NCBI GenBank assembly: GCA_023091665.1
Contig: JALJCQ010000007.1
Coordinates: forward strand, 1,116,001-1,180,000
Source: Pythium myriotylum
Taxonomy: Eukaryota > Oomycota > Peronosporomycetes > Pythiales > Pythiaceae
Reading direction: 5' to 3'
DNA length: 64,000 bases
Part shown: piece after piece, positions 31,514 to 42,031 of the stretch
Layout: each line of letters opens with the position of its first letter
How positions within the stretch are numbered: position 1 is the first letter of the stretch
Notes under the pieces: generated by a model
Told to the model about the DNA's origin: nothing
The model's input: only the letters and a program-made list of their open reading frames with translations
The model's database searches: none
Position numbers and translations under genes: made by a program

Positions 31514-34500
31514 CTAGCGCTTCTGGTGGTTGATGTAGCGCAGCGACACGAGTCCGAGGACAGCGAACACCACCGCGCACGCCAAGATCACGAACACGTT
31601 GCGCCACGCGTTGTCGTAGTCCATACCGTACACCAACTTGATGAAGCGCTCGATTGTCAGGTCCTTCTCCACCGTCGGCGGAGCGTTCAGCAGCTTCCTG
31701 CAGGCGTAGCGGTCCGGGTGCGACGACTGACAGTTACCAAACACGATCGTCGCCATCGCCTCGAGCGTGTACTTGTGCGGTGTGATGTGGTACAACCACT
31801 TGTACGCCTTCGGGATCGCAGAGGCCGGAGGGTTGAAGCCCACGAACAGCGCGTAGATCGAGTTGATCAACACACCGATGATCGTAGCCACCTCCACCGT
31901 CGGTAAAGCGTACGCAAGGAACATACCGGCGTACGTCATCATCAGCACGAACAACGCCAGGTTGAGCCAGTAGAAGAAGAACTCAGGAATACCCTGGAAG
32001 CTCACCATCGGGAAGAGTACGAGTGTGAACAACAGCGTACTACCGAAGATGTACGGGATCTCCACCACGATAGCCGCCACGAAGTACCACAAGGCGTTAT
32101 AGGTCTGGCTCGCACGTTCCCGATAGTATGCACCTCGGTCTTCTCCAAGCACTGGAATCACGCCGTTAAACGAGATCATACCGATGAAGAACGTCGTCAT
32201 GAAGATCATCGCGATACCACCGTTGATGCCTTGGTACGTCTGGTACTCCACCTTAGCGTATGAGATACCGAACACCAGACCCAAGAAAGTGAACACCCCG
32301 ATACGCGTCAGGTTGTACGAAGCCGTGCGCCAGTAGAGGTCGTTAAATCGCTTGAGAAGGAATTTCGCTTGGGTCGAGTTGGACGATGCGCGCTTCTTCA
32401 AGAACGACAACTCAGACATACCAGGAGCCGGACGTGTGACACCGTCGCGGTTGAGGTTCTCTTCCATGATTGCCTTCTTGGCACTCGAGTTGAAAATCTC
32501 AACGAAGTCTGTGCCTTGGCCAGCAGTGTTACCGACACCAGCGCCAATGGACTCAAGCATCCATGTAGCCGGGTTGTAACCCTTCTCGAGCGGTTTCGTG
32601 CCTTCAACTGACTGCAAGTAACTCACCAACTCGCTCGCGTTCTTGCCCAACTCACCGAAGTACACCGTGTAGCCACCACGCTTCAACAGCAGCAAGCTAT
32701 CGAACACCTGGAATACCTCAGTCGACGGCTGATGGATCGTGCAAACCACTGTCACACCAGTACTCGCCACCTTACGAACGCTATCCATGATCAACTTGGC
32801 CGATCGTGCATCCAGACCACTCGTTGGCTCGTCCAGGAACAACACGCTTGGCCGCGCAGCCAACTCCACACCGATCGTGAGACGCTTCATCTGCTCCACC
32901 GAGCTGCCTCGGATGATCTTGTCGGCAATTGGTCGCAGATCCAACAGATCCAGACACTCCTCAACCCAGTCGTACTTCTCGCTGTCGGGGATATCCTTGT
33001 CCTGGCGGAGGAACGCGCTGAACGTCAGTGCTTCGTGGAAGGTTGACGCGTCCGAGTGGATGTCCATCTGCTCACAGTAGCCAGTACTACGTTGAATCGC
33101 GAGTGGAGTAGCTGGGTAGCCGTTCAACAGAATCTGTCCCTTGATTGTACCACCAGTCTTACGACCAGCGATGACATCCATCAATGTGGTCTTACCGGCA
33201 CCGGAGCTTCCCATGAGTGCCGTAATGGTGCCTGGAAGTGCGTATCCGCTGATTCCCTTTAGCAGATCGAGGCCTTCTTTGGGGTTGTGTGGGTTTGGCA
33301 CGGTGTACCACAAGTCCTTGAAGGCAAGGGTAACTGGAGTTAACTTGTGCATGTGAGAGCCAGTCTTCACCTCCATCACGACGTTATCATTGGATTCAAC
33401 TCGAGGTGTCTGAACAAGTGCATATCCGGATCCGGTGCTCGAGTTCGGACTAGTGAAAGACGAGAGCATATTCTCGTCATCGTCCGTCTTGCCAAGATCA
33501 CTACTCTCTGGTTGCTCAAAGCGGTAGTACTCCAAGCAAAGGTACGAAAGAACCAAGAAGAGCAAGTAGACACCAGCAATGTAGGCGAACGACACCCACA
33601 ACCAGGACTTGCCCGAGTCCAAACCGACGAGGTCAAGAGAGTACTTCCCCATCCGCTTGCCATACTGCCCATAGTAGTCCACACCACCGTACACCTTCAC
33701 ATCGAACTCTTTGTCCATGTACTGGTTGATAGCCAAAGCTCGGATGCACCATGTCACAGGATCGATCCAGTAGATCCACTTGAAGACGTCCGGCATCTGG
33801 CCCTTGCTGAGAGCAAAACCACCGTACAAAATGATGAAGGTCAAGATCACCATCGAGATTGGCTGCGCGATGTTCAAGTTCGGCGTCGAACACGTGAAGA
33901 AGAAGAACATCGCCGTGAATGCCATCATCGTCAGCAGTAGCAACAGCTCGAAGATCACGAAGGCACCGAATGATGACACGAAACCACACATCCAGTAGAT
34001 CATCGACCCGAAAACAGCAGTCTCCCCGATAGCCAGAGGCAACTGACACACCGAGAACGCGAACACGTACGAAGACGTACGGTAGAAGTTGGCACCGCGC
34101 TGCTTGTAAAAGATGTCTCGGGCCGAGAAGAACGTCGGCACCTGGGCGAACTGGCCTAGCGCAAGGAACAACGCCGTCTGGAACAACACGCCCAAGATGA
34201 TCTGCACTTGCTTCGGACTCACTTGCCAGAACACGGTACCGTTGATCAGACCCATGAGGGTGATCATCACCACACGACTGGCGATGAATGGCGTGTTGCG
34301 CCATGTGATCTTGAGTTGTCGGCGTGTGACGGTCATGGTGCTCTCCCAGAAGGATTGGTGGAACTCGGGCACGTTTTCAAAGAAGTCTTCTCGATCTTTG
34401 ATGAGTTGCGGGTCGTGGGGTGCGTGCACATCATTTAACATCTTCTCGTGAATGGATGATCGTTCGAAGGCTTCGGCAAGCTCTGCGGCCTTTCGAGGGT

Positions 34501-35641
34501 ACTTTGAGCCAGCCGGACGTCCTTTCTCATACTGGTGTTGCATGTGCGTACCAATGTCCAACAAAAAGTCAGCAACATCGCGGAGAGGAGGGCGAACGAA
34601 GCCAAGATCTTCGAAATAACCCAGAGCTTGCTCCTGGGGACCGTGGTAGATGACGTGACCCTCATTCAAGATGAGCACATCGTCGAAGAGCTCAAAGAGT
34701 TCCGGCGAAGGCTGCAAAAGAGAGATGATCACCGTCTTGCGAAGCTTGCGAGCCAGACTCTTTTGAGTCTTGACGATGTCGTACGCTGCTGCACTATCGA
34801 GGCCCGTGCTGATCTCATCCATGAAGATGACTGACTTGTTGCCGAACTGCATCTCACCGGTCGTGACGCGCTTGCGCTCACCACCTGAGACACCGCGCGT
34901 CATGGCATCGCCGACGACCGTGTCCTTACAAATGTCAAGACCGAGCTGCTGGATCACAATCTCCGGGTAGTGCTTGACCCAGGCCTGAGCTGCTTTGAGG
35001 GCAGCTTCGTTCTCTTCAGGCGAACCGTACGCGAATGCATCCGCAGCATGTTTTGACAGCTCTGCACCGCAGCACTCGTGAGCGAAATCAAATGTCTCCG
35101 TGACCGTGAGTGACGGAAAGTGGAAGTCGCGCTGGGTCACGTACGAAGCAAACTGCGGAAGGTTACGCTTCACGTCCTTCTGCTCCGCACCGTTGTACAG
35201 AATCTCGCCCTCCAACTTGCAGTTCTTGCCGAATGGGAACCGACCGCTCAAGATCTTCATCAATGACGACTTGCCCGAGCCAGCCTGACCCAGAATCAGC
35301 GTCATCGTGCCTGGCTTGAACACGCCATTGACATTCTTGAGGATATGCTTGGTCACCTTGGTCTTCTTGGCTGAGAGTCCACTGAAGCTCTGAAGCACGA
35401 CATTGGGCAGCGTGGGTAGGATCTCCTCGGTCTTGTCGTTGGACACGACGACGTCGGCCGTGATCGAGAGGTTCTTGAAGCGGACCTCCATCTGCGGCAG
35501 AGCTCGTCCGAGACCGGCCTCCATGAGGTTGGAGATGTGTTCGTGGAGTGCGTCAGGCCCGAGCTTCATGAGTCCTTTGCCGCTCGTGTACTCGAGCGAC
35601 GGGTTGCCCTCGTAGGCGGGCGCCTCGCGGACGTCGGTCAT
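31514..35641 (-). CDS. PDR6: full-size ABCG transporter
   Basis: A 1375-residue minus-strand exporter. NBD1 Walker A GQAGSGKSS starts at residue 118; the NBD2 signature is SSVEQ and the Walker B segment reads AARPSVLFLDE. The block 33240-34330, which encodes TMD1 through the linker into the start of NBD2, shows no difference from PDR7 (39537-40627) although the flanking NBD1 codes for clearly different residues. The 3' third resembles PDR4 on the other strand. The start is ATG 35641 (MTDVREAPAYEGN), 65 bases after the predicted transcription start; ATG-like codons further out (to 35725) lie upstream of the promoter. Confidence 0.95.
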   Translation of the reverse strand: MTDVREAPAYEGNPSLEYTSGKGLMKLGPDALHEHISNLMEAGLGRALPQMEVRFKNLSITADVVVSNDKTEEILPTLPNVVLQSFSGLSAKKTKVTKHILKNVNGVFKPGTMTLILGQAGSGKSSLMKILSGRFPFGKNCKLEGEILYNGAEQKDVKRNLPQFASYVTQRDFHFPSLTVTETFDFAHECCGAELSKHAADAFAYGSPEENEAALKAAQAWVKHYPEIVIQQLGLDICKDTVVGDAMTRGVSGGERKRVTTGEMQFGNKSVIFMDEISTGLDSAAAYDIVKTQKSLARKLRKTVIISLLQPSPELFELFDDVLILNEGHVIYHGPQEQALGYFEDLGFVRPPLRDVADFLLDIGTHMQHQYEKGRPAGSKYPRKAAELAEAFERSSIHEKMLNDVHAPHDPQLIKDREDFFENVPEFHQSFWESTMTVTRRQLKITWRNTPFIASRVVMITLMGLINGTVFWQVSPKQVQIILGVLFQTALFLALGQFAQVPTFFSARDIFYKQRGANFYRTSSYVFAFSVCQLPLAIGETAVFGSMIYWMCGFVSSFGAFVIFELLLLLTMMAFTAMFFFFTCSTPNLNIAQPISMVILTFIILYGGFALSKGQMPDVFKWIYWIDPVTWCIRALAINQYMDKEFDVKVYGGVDYYGQYGKRMGKYSLDLVGLDSGKSWLWVSFAYIAGVYLLFLVLSYLCLEYYRFEQPESSDLGKTDDDENMLSSFTSPNSSTGSGYALVQTPRVESNDNVVMEVKTGSHMHKLTPVTLAFKDLWYTVPNPHNPKEGLDLLKGISGYALPGTITALMGSSGAGKTTLMDVIAGRKTGGTIKGQILLNGYPATPLAIQRSTGYCEQMDIHSDASTFHEALTFSAFLRQDKDIPDSEKYDWVEECLDLLDLRPIADKIIRGSSVEQMKRLTIGVELAARPSVLFLDEPTSGLDARSAKLIMDSVRKVASTGVTVVCTIHQPSTEVFQVFDSLLLLKRGGYTVYFGELGKNASELVSYLQSVEGTKPLEKGYNPATWMLESIGAGVGNTAGQGTDFVEIFNSSAKKAIMEENLNRDGVTRPAPGMSELSFLKKRASSNSTQAKFLLKRFNDLYWRTASYNLTRIGVFTFLGLVFGISYAKVEYQTYQGINGGIAMIFMTTFFIGMISFNGVIPVLGEDRGAYYRERASQTYNALWYFVAAIVVEIPYIFGSTLLFTLVLFPMVSFQGIPEFFFYWLNLALFVLMMTYAGMFLAYALPTVEVATIIGVLINSIYALFVGFNPPASAIPKAYKWLYHITPHKYTLEAMATIVFGNCQSSHPDRYACRKLLNAPPTVEKDLTIERFIKLVYGMDYDNAWRNVFVILACAVVFAVLGLVSLRYINHQKR

Positions 35642-35691
35642 TCTCGCTCCGAGCGGTTCCGTGGACAGCGAGCGCTCAGTCGGCAGGAGCA

Positions 35692-35708
35692 GAAAAGTTG
35701 GAAACTGA
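35692..35708 (-). promoter_or_regulatory. Inr+FPR-like core promoter of PDR6
   Basis: Read on the minus strand: TCAGTTTCCAACTTTTC. It is nearly the same as the PDR4 element, as expected from their relationship. Transcription is predicted near 35706. Confidence 0.65.
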
Positions 35709-36685
35709 ACTCGGCCATCGCGCAAGCGGCCGGCGCCGTTCAGACGCTGTCAAAGGGCGGATTAGCCTCTCTCCGGCGGCATCATCACGCGGGGACGCGC
35801 CGCTGATGAGTATCCGCGTCGGATACTAAGCCCGAGGGCCGGACACCGGCCGAGACCTCGCCGCCGAACGAAACATGCTCCGCCGTGATCATGGGCACGA
35901 GCCGTAATTTGACCATTTAGGATAGTGCAGAAACCGAATTCAAAGGCCTAGAATGCGTGGTTCTGCAAGACTGCCCGCCCAGTGTAATCGCGCCAAGACT
36001 AATCGGGGCGTCGGCGAAAGAGGCTGTGGAAGACATCGTTCTCGCCCGTGGTTCATTCCTCTGGATGGACTCACTCGGGCTTGTCTAACGTCATTCGGAT
36101 GAGATGGGATCGAGGCTGATGACGAGGTGGGTGCACGAGCAATCACGAGAGCGTGGGTACTGTACGTGGGTGCGTCGCGAGACCTGACTCGACCAGAGTC
36201 AGCGACTCATACTCCCAAGCTGATCTAAAGAGGAGGTTCACGGGGACGAGGACACGCTGCAGTCGTGGGCTCCTGGTAATCATCCCATGTCGGTTGCTTC
36301 CGCATTACGCCGTCTAGAGAGACCTGTCAAAAGCATCGCCGAGGGGGGTTTGACGACCGAGCCTGGCGGAATCGAGACTGGTCGAGCACCAGCACCGAAC
36401 TCTCGCCCCCTGGCAGCGAAATCGCACTGTGAGCAACAGCACGACCATCGACGTCGGCAGGTCTCACCACAAGACATGTCCGGGCTCGCCTGCCTCTACG
36501 ACCTATCAAGAATCCTCTTGACAAAAACGTCGCAATTTGCACATAAACTACAAATATATGCGAAATAAAGAGTTGAAATTGACATAATAGACGCAGCCAG
36601 GTGCAAATCTCGCGGAAATGAGCATCATGTTGATGGCCTCGTCACCGAGGTGGAATCTCGACTCATCCGTGCGACACGAGGCCAC
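35709..36685. other. Intergenic spacer upstream of PDR6
   Basis: About 1 kb with no supported gene. The part 36530-36600 is AT-rich and lies just downstream (3') of the decayed ABCG relic. Confidence 0.55.
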
Positions 36686-37688
36686 CTAGCGCTTCTGGAA
36701 GTTGAGGAAGCACAGCGCAGCGACCGCGAGCAACGCGAAGCCGAGCGCGAAGCCCAAGACGACGGCGAGGTCTCGCCACGCGTGACCGTAGTCCATGTCG
36801 AAGACGACGTCCAGGAACGAGGCGAGAGTGAGGCCCTCGAGCAAGGTCGGGGGCGCCTGCTGCAGCGGCTGGCACGCGTAGCGGCTCGAGTGCGACGCGC
36901 GGCAGTTGCCGAACGCGATGGTCGCGAGCGCCTCCAGCGAGTACTTGTGCGGCGTGATGTGGTAGAGCCACCTGTAGGCGCGAGGGATCTGGCTCGCCGG
37001 CGGGTTGAACCCCACGAAGAGCGAGTAGACCGCGTTGAGCAGCACGCCAACGATGGCCGCGACCTCGACCGACGGTAGTGTGAAAGCGAGAAACATGCCC
37101 GCGTACGTTATCATGAGCACGAAGAGGCTGCAGTGGAGCCAGTAGAAGAGGAAGTCGGGCACGCCCTGGAAGCCCACGAGTGGGTAGAGCGTCACGGCGA
37201 AGAGGAACGAGCTTGCGAACACGTACGGGATCTCAGCCAGCAGCGCACCGACGAAGCACCATAACGCATTGTATGTCTGGCTTGCGCGCTCGCGGCAGAA
37301 TGCTGGCGGTCCTCCCCAATTATCGGAATAACGCCATCAAACGCGATGACGCCCGAGAAGAAGGTTGAGAGGAACATCGTCGCGACGCCTCCGTTGATTC
37401 CTTGGTACGTCGTGTACTCGATCTTGGAGTGTGATACTCCAAGAATTACTCCCATCATCAGCTGGACGCCGAGGCGTGTCATGTTGTCGAGGCTGTGCGC
37501 CAATACAAGGAGAAGAAGCGGCTGATGAGGAACTTTGCCTGTGTGGAGTTTGCCGCCGCACGTTTCTTTTGAAATATTAGGGGAGATGTACCTGGCACTG
37601 GTCGAGCCACGCCTTTCTGGTCGAGATTCTTGTTCAGCAAAGACTTCTCGCTGCGACTGAAGACCTTAGCGAAATCAGTCGTCTGGTT
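36686..37688 (-). pseudogene. Decayed ABCG relic (TMD2 and C-terminus only)
   Basis: The minus strand encodes, in three successive frames, the end of the NBD2-TMD2 linker (NQTTDFAKVFS...), the YWRTAS entry to TMD2, the TYQGINGG and IIGEDR loop, and then the whole C-terminal part with the GNC...YAC loop and a FQKR tail. Two single-base losses break the frame: one after YWRTAS near 37487, and one after GEDR near 37306. Homology starts abruptly at about 37688; NBD1, TMD1 and NBD2 are absent. The surviving sequence is nearest to PDR8/PDR9 in the linker (QTTDFA-VFS). It lies only about 120 bases from the PDR7 stop codon, so it may be what remains of a gene deleted during unequal crossover. Confidence 0.88.
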
Positions 37689-37810
37689 AGAGACTGATCT
37701 CCACGAACAGTGCGTCAACCAACAATCGATAAGCCGGATTGTTTTGAGGATACGAAAAGAAGACTTCGGAGGGACGGATACTAAAGATACAGTACTTGGT
37801 GCATTCCAAC

Positions 37811-40800
37811 CTATCGTCTTTGGTGATTGATGTAGCGAAGCGAAACCAGTGCCAGAGCAGCAAATACAACGGCGCAACCCACAATGACGAACAAGTTACG
37901 CCACGCGTTGTCGTAGTCCATGCCGTACACCACCTTGATGAAGCGCTCAATCGTCAGGTTCTTCTCCACCGTTGGTGGAGCGTTCAGCAGCTTCCTGCAG
38001 GCGTAGCGATTCGGGTGCGACGACTGGCAGTTGCCGAACACGATCGTCGCCATCGCCTCGAGCGTGTACTTGTGCGGCGTGATGTGATAGATCCATTTGT
38101 ACGCCTTCGGGATTGCTGTTGCCGGAGGGTTGAAGCCCACGAACAGCGCGTAGATCGAGTTTAACAGTACTCCGATGATAGTTGCAACTTCTACAGTCGG
38201 TAGGGCGAACGCAAGAAACATACCGCCGTAAACCATCATGAGCACAAAGCACGCAAGGTTGATCCAGTAAAAGAAGAATTCGGGGACGCCTTGAAAGCTT
38301 ACCATCGGGAAAAGCACGATTGTGAACAGGAGTGTGCTACCAAATACGTATGGAATCTCCGCGAGCATTGCGCCAACAAAGTACCACAACGCGTTATATG
38401 TCTGGCTCGCACGCTCCCGATAGTATGCACCACGGTCTTCACCGAGAACTGGAATCACGCCGTTGAACGAGATCATACCGATGAAGAATGTTGTCATGAA
38501 GATCATAGCAACACCGCCGTTAATGCCTTGGTACGTCTGATACTCCACTTTGGCGTACGAGATACCGAATACCAGACCGAGAGAGGTGTTAACACCGATA
38601 CGAGTTAGGTTGTACGATGGAGTGCGCCAGTACAGATCGATGAACCGCTTTAGCAAAAACTTCGCCTGAGTCTTGTTGGATGATGCGCGCTTCTTCAGGA
38701 ACATGAGAGGAGACGTGCCTGGAACGGGCCGACAAATCCCCTCACGGTTTAACGTCTCGTCCATCAAAGCATGCTTCGCACTGTTGTTGAAAATTTCCAC
38801 GAAGTTGGTCTCTTCACCGGCAGTGTTACCAACACCAGCACCAATCGCCTCAAGCATCCACGTCGCAGGGTTGTACCCCGCTACCAGAGGCTTCACTCCT
38901 TCGATCGACTCCAAGTAGCTGACCAGTTCGCTCGCATTCTTGCCCAGCTCACCGAAGTACATCGTGTAACCACCACGCTTCAACAGCAACAAGCTGTCGA
39001 ACACCTGGAAGACCTCCGTCGACGGCTGGTGGATCGTGCACACCACCGTCACACCCGTCGTTGCCACCTTGCGGACACTGTCCATGATCAACTTGGCCGA
39101 TCGCGCATCCAGACCACTCGTTGGCTCATCCAAGAACAGCACACTCGGACGAGCCGCCAGCTCCACACCGATCGTGAGACGCTTCATCTGCTCCACTGAG
39201 CTGCCTCGGATGATCTTGTCGGCAATTGGTCGCAGGTCCAACAGATCCAAACACTCCTCAACCCAGTCGTACTTCTCACTGTCGGGGATATCCTTGTCCT
39301 GACGGAGGAACGCGCTGAACGTCAGTGCTTCACGGAAGGTTGACGCGTCCGAGTGGATGTCCATCTGCTCACAGTAGCCGGTGCTACGTTGGATTGCAAG
39401 AGGGGTTGCCTCGAATCCGTTGAGGAGGATCTGTCCCTTGATCGTACCACCAGTCTTGCGGCCCGCAATGACGTCCATCAGTGTGGTCTTGCCGGCACCA
39501 GAACTGCCCATCAACGCAGTGATGGTTCCGGGGGTCGCGTATCCGCTGATTCCCTTTAGCAGATCGAGGCCTTCTTTGGGGTTGTGTGGGTTTGGCACGG
39601 TGTACCACAAGTCCTTGAAGGCAAGGGTAACTGGAGTTAACTTGTGCATGTGAGAGCCAGTCTTCACCTCCATCACGACGTTATCATTGGATTCAACTCG
39701 AGGTGTCTGAACAAGTGCATATCCGGATCCGGTGCTCGAGTTCGGACTAGTGAAAGACGAGAGCATATTCTCGTCATCGTCCGTCTTGCCAAGATCACTA
39801 CTCTCTGGTTGCTCAAAGCGGTAGTACTCCAAGCAAAGGTACGAAAGAACCAAGAAGAGCAAGTAGACACCAGCAATGTAGGCGAACGACACCCACAACC
39901 AGGACTTGCCCGAGTCCAAACCGACGAGGTCAAGAGAGTACTTCCCCATCCGCTTGCCATACTGCCCATAGTAGTCCACACCACCGTACACCTTCACATC
40001 GAACTCTTTGTCCATGTACTGGTTGATAGCCAAAGCTCGGATGCACCATGTCACAGGATCGATCCAGTAGATCCACTTGAAGACGTCCGGCATCTGGCCC
40101 TTGCTGAGAGCAAAACCACCGTACAAAATGATGAAGGTCAAGATCACCATCGAGATTGGCTGCGCGATGTTCAAGTTCGGCGTCGAACACGTGAAGAAGA
40201 AGAACATCGCCGTGAATGCCATCATCGTCAGCAGTAGCAACAGCTCGAAGATCACGAAGGCACCGAATGATGACACGAAACCACACATCCAGTAGATCAT
40301 CGACCCGAAAACAGCAGTCTCCCCGATAGCCAGAGGCAACTGACACACCGAGAACGCGAACACGTACGAAGACGTACGGTAGAAGTTGGCACCGCGCTGC
40401 TTGTAAAAGATGTCTCGGGCCGAGAAGAACGTCGGCACCTGGGCGAACTGGCCTAGCGCAAGGAACAACGCCGTCTGGAACAACACGCCCAAGATGATCT
40501 GCACTTGCTTCGGACTCACTTGCCAGAACACGGTACCGTTGATCAGACCCATGAGGGTGATCATCACCACACGACTGGCGATGAATGGCGTGTTGCGCCA
40601 TGTGATCTTGAGTTGTCGGCGTGTGACAGTCATGGTGCTCTCCCAGAACGACTGGTGGAACTCGGGCACGTTTTCAAAGAAGTCTTCTCGGTCTTTGATG
40701 AGTTGTGGGTCGTGCGGTGCTAGAACGTCTTCGATCATGCTCTCGTAGATTGCTGAGCGCTCAAAGGCTTCGGCAAGCTCTGCGGCCTTTCGGGGGTACT

Positions 40801-42031
40801 TTGAGCCTTCAGGTAAGCCCACCTCGTACTGATATTGCTGATGTGTCCCAATATCCAACACAAAGTCAGCAACGTCGCGGAATGGAGGTCGAACGAATCC
40901 AAGACTCTCAAAGTACCCAAGTGCCTGCTCCTGTGGTCCGTGGTAGATCACATGACCCTCGTTTAATACGAGAACGTAATCGAAGAGCTCGTAAAGTTCG
41001 GGGGACGGTTGTAGTAATGAGATCACGACTGTCTTTCGCAGTTTGCGAGCAAGACTGCGCTGTGTCTTGATGATATCATAAGCAGCCGCGCTGTCGAGAC
41101 CCGTGCTGATCTCATCCATGAAGATCACCGATTTGTTGCCAAACTGCATTTCACCAGTCGTGACTCGCTTGCGCTCACCGCCCGAGATCCCACGCAACAT
41201 GGAGTCTCCAACAACAGTGTCTTGGCATATGTCTAGACCAAGCTGCTGGATCACGATCTCGGGGTAGTGTTTAACCCAGGCTTGCGCAGCCTTCAACGCT
41301 GCCGCATTCTCTTCGGGGGTACCTTGTGTGAACGCATCTGCCGCGTTCTTGGACAATTCGCCACCACAGCACTCGTGGGCAAATTCAAAAGTCTCGGTGA
41401 CCGTCAACGTGGGAAAGTGGAAGTCGCGCTGGGTCACGTACGATGTGAACTGCGGGAGGTTCCTTTTGATCTCGTTCTGCTCCGCTCCGTTGTACAGAAT
41501 CTCACCTTCGACCTTGCAGTTCCTCCCCAACGGGAAGCGGCCACTCAAAACCTTCATCAGCGATGACTTGCCCGAGCCGGCCTGACCCAGAATCAGTGTC
41601 AACATGCCCGGTTTGAAGACGCCGTTCACATTCTTGAGAATGTGATGAGTCTCCTTGTGTTTCTTGGCTGAGAGCCCACTGAAGGTTTGAATCACCACGT
41701 TTGGAAGCGTCGGCAAGATCTGCTCGCTCCTGTCGTTCGCTACGACCACGTCGGCTGTAATGGAGAGGTTCTTGAAGCGGACCTCCATCCGCGGCAGCGC
41801 GTGGCCGAGCGCGGCCTCCATCTTGGACGAGACGTGGGCGTGGAGCACGTCGGGGCCGTGCTTCATGAGCTCGACGCCGCTCACATAGTCGAAGGCCGGC
41901 TTGCGTATCCATCCAGTTGGCACGCGAATGGTCTGACACTTGCAGCCATGAGGGTTTGCTTGAACGACAGATACTGTAGTCGGTGATGCGGTGGCTCGTT
42001 TCGTGACCAAGTCTAAAAATCCAAGAATCAC
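37811..42031 (-). CDS. PDR7: full-size ABCG transporter with an abnormal 5' end
   Basis: An intact NBD1-TMD1-NBD2-TMD2 frame, up to 1406 residues. Walker A of NBD1 is GQAGSGKSS (about residue 149 of the open frame). The conserved N-terminal block is altered to FDYVSGVELMKHGPD. No ATG precedes that block in frame: the frame opens at a GTG (42031), and the only nearby ATG (at 41949) is out of frame. The first in-frame ATG is within the block (MKHGPD). No 17-base core promoter like those of the other members was found. A short upstream exon is possible (for example from an ATG near 42069) but cannot be proved here. NBD2 (38971-39450) matches PDR8/PDR9 and TMD1 matches PDR6, so the body is a mosaic. 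The transporter body is certain; the start is not. Confidence 0.85.
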   Translation of the reverse strand: MILGFLDLVTKRATASPTTVSVVQANPHGCKCQTIRVPTGWIRKPAFDYVSGVELMKHGPDVLHAHVSSKMEAALGHALPRMEVRFKNLSITADVVVANDRSEQILPTLPNVVIQTFSGLSAKKHKETHHILKNVNGVFKPGMLTLILGQAGSGKSSLMKVLSGRFPLGRNCKVEGEILYNGAEQNEIKRNLPQFTSYVTQRDFHFPTLTVTETFEFAHECCGGELSKNAADAFTQGTPEENAAALKAAQAWVKHYPEIVIQQLGLDICQDTVVGDSMLRGISGGERKRVTTGEMQFGNKSVIFMDEISTGLDSAAAYDIIKTQRSLARKLRKTVVISLLQPSPELYELFDYVLVLNEGHVIYHGPQEQALGYFESLGFVRPPFRDVADFVLDIGTHQQYQYEVGLPEGSKYPRKAAELAEAFERSAIYESMIEDVLAPHDPQLIKDREDFFENVPEFHQSFWESTMTVTRRQLKITWRNTPFIASRVVMITLMGLINGTVFWQVSPKQVQIILGVLFQTALFLALGQFAQVPTFFSARDIFYKQRGANFYRTSSYVFAFSVCQLPLAIGETAVFGSMIYWMCGFVSSFGAFVIFELLLLLTMMAFTAMFFFFTCSTPNLNIAQPISMVILTFIILYGGFALSKGQMPDVFKWIYWIDPVTWCIRALAINQYMDKEFDVKVYGGVDYYGQYGKRMGKYSLDLVGLDSGKSWLWVSFAYIAGVYLLFLVLSYLCLEYYRFEQPESSDLGKTDDDENMLSSFTSPNSSTGSGYALVQTPRVESNDNVVMEVKTGSHMHKLTPVTLAFKDLWYTVPNPHNPKEGLDLLKGISGYATPGTITALMGSSGAGKTTLMDVIAGRKTGGTIKGQILLNGFEATPLAIQRSTGYCEQMDIHSDASTFREALTFSAFLRQDKDIPDSEKYDWVEECLDLLDLRPIADKIIRGSSVEQMKRLTIGVELAARPSVLFLDEPTSGLDARSAKLIMDSVRKVATTGVTVVCTIHQPSTEVFQVFDSLLLLKRGGYTMYFGELGKNASELVSYLESIEGVKPLVAGYNPATWMLEAIGAGVGNTAGEETNFVEIFNNSAKHALMDETLNREGICRPVPGTSPLMFLKKRASSNKTQAKFLLKRFIDLYWRTPSYNLTRIGVNTSLGLVFGISYAKVEYQTYQGINGGVAMIFMTTFFIGMISFNGVIPVLGEDRGAYYRERASQTYNALWYFVGAMLAEIPYVFGSTLLFTIVLFPMVSFQGVPEFFFYWINLACFVLMMVYGGMFLAFALPTVEVATIIGVLLNSIYALFVGFNPPATAIPKAYKWIYHITPHKYTLEAMATIVFGNCQSSHPNRYACRKLLNAPPTVEKNLTIERFIKVVYGMDYDNAWRNLFVIVGCAVVFAALALVSLRYINHQRR

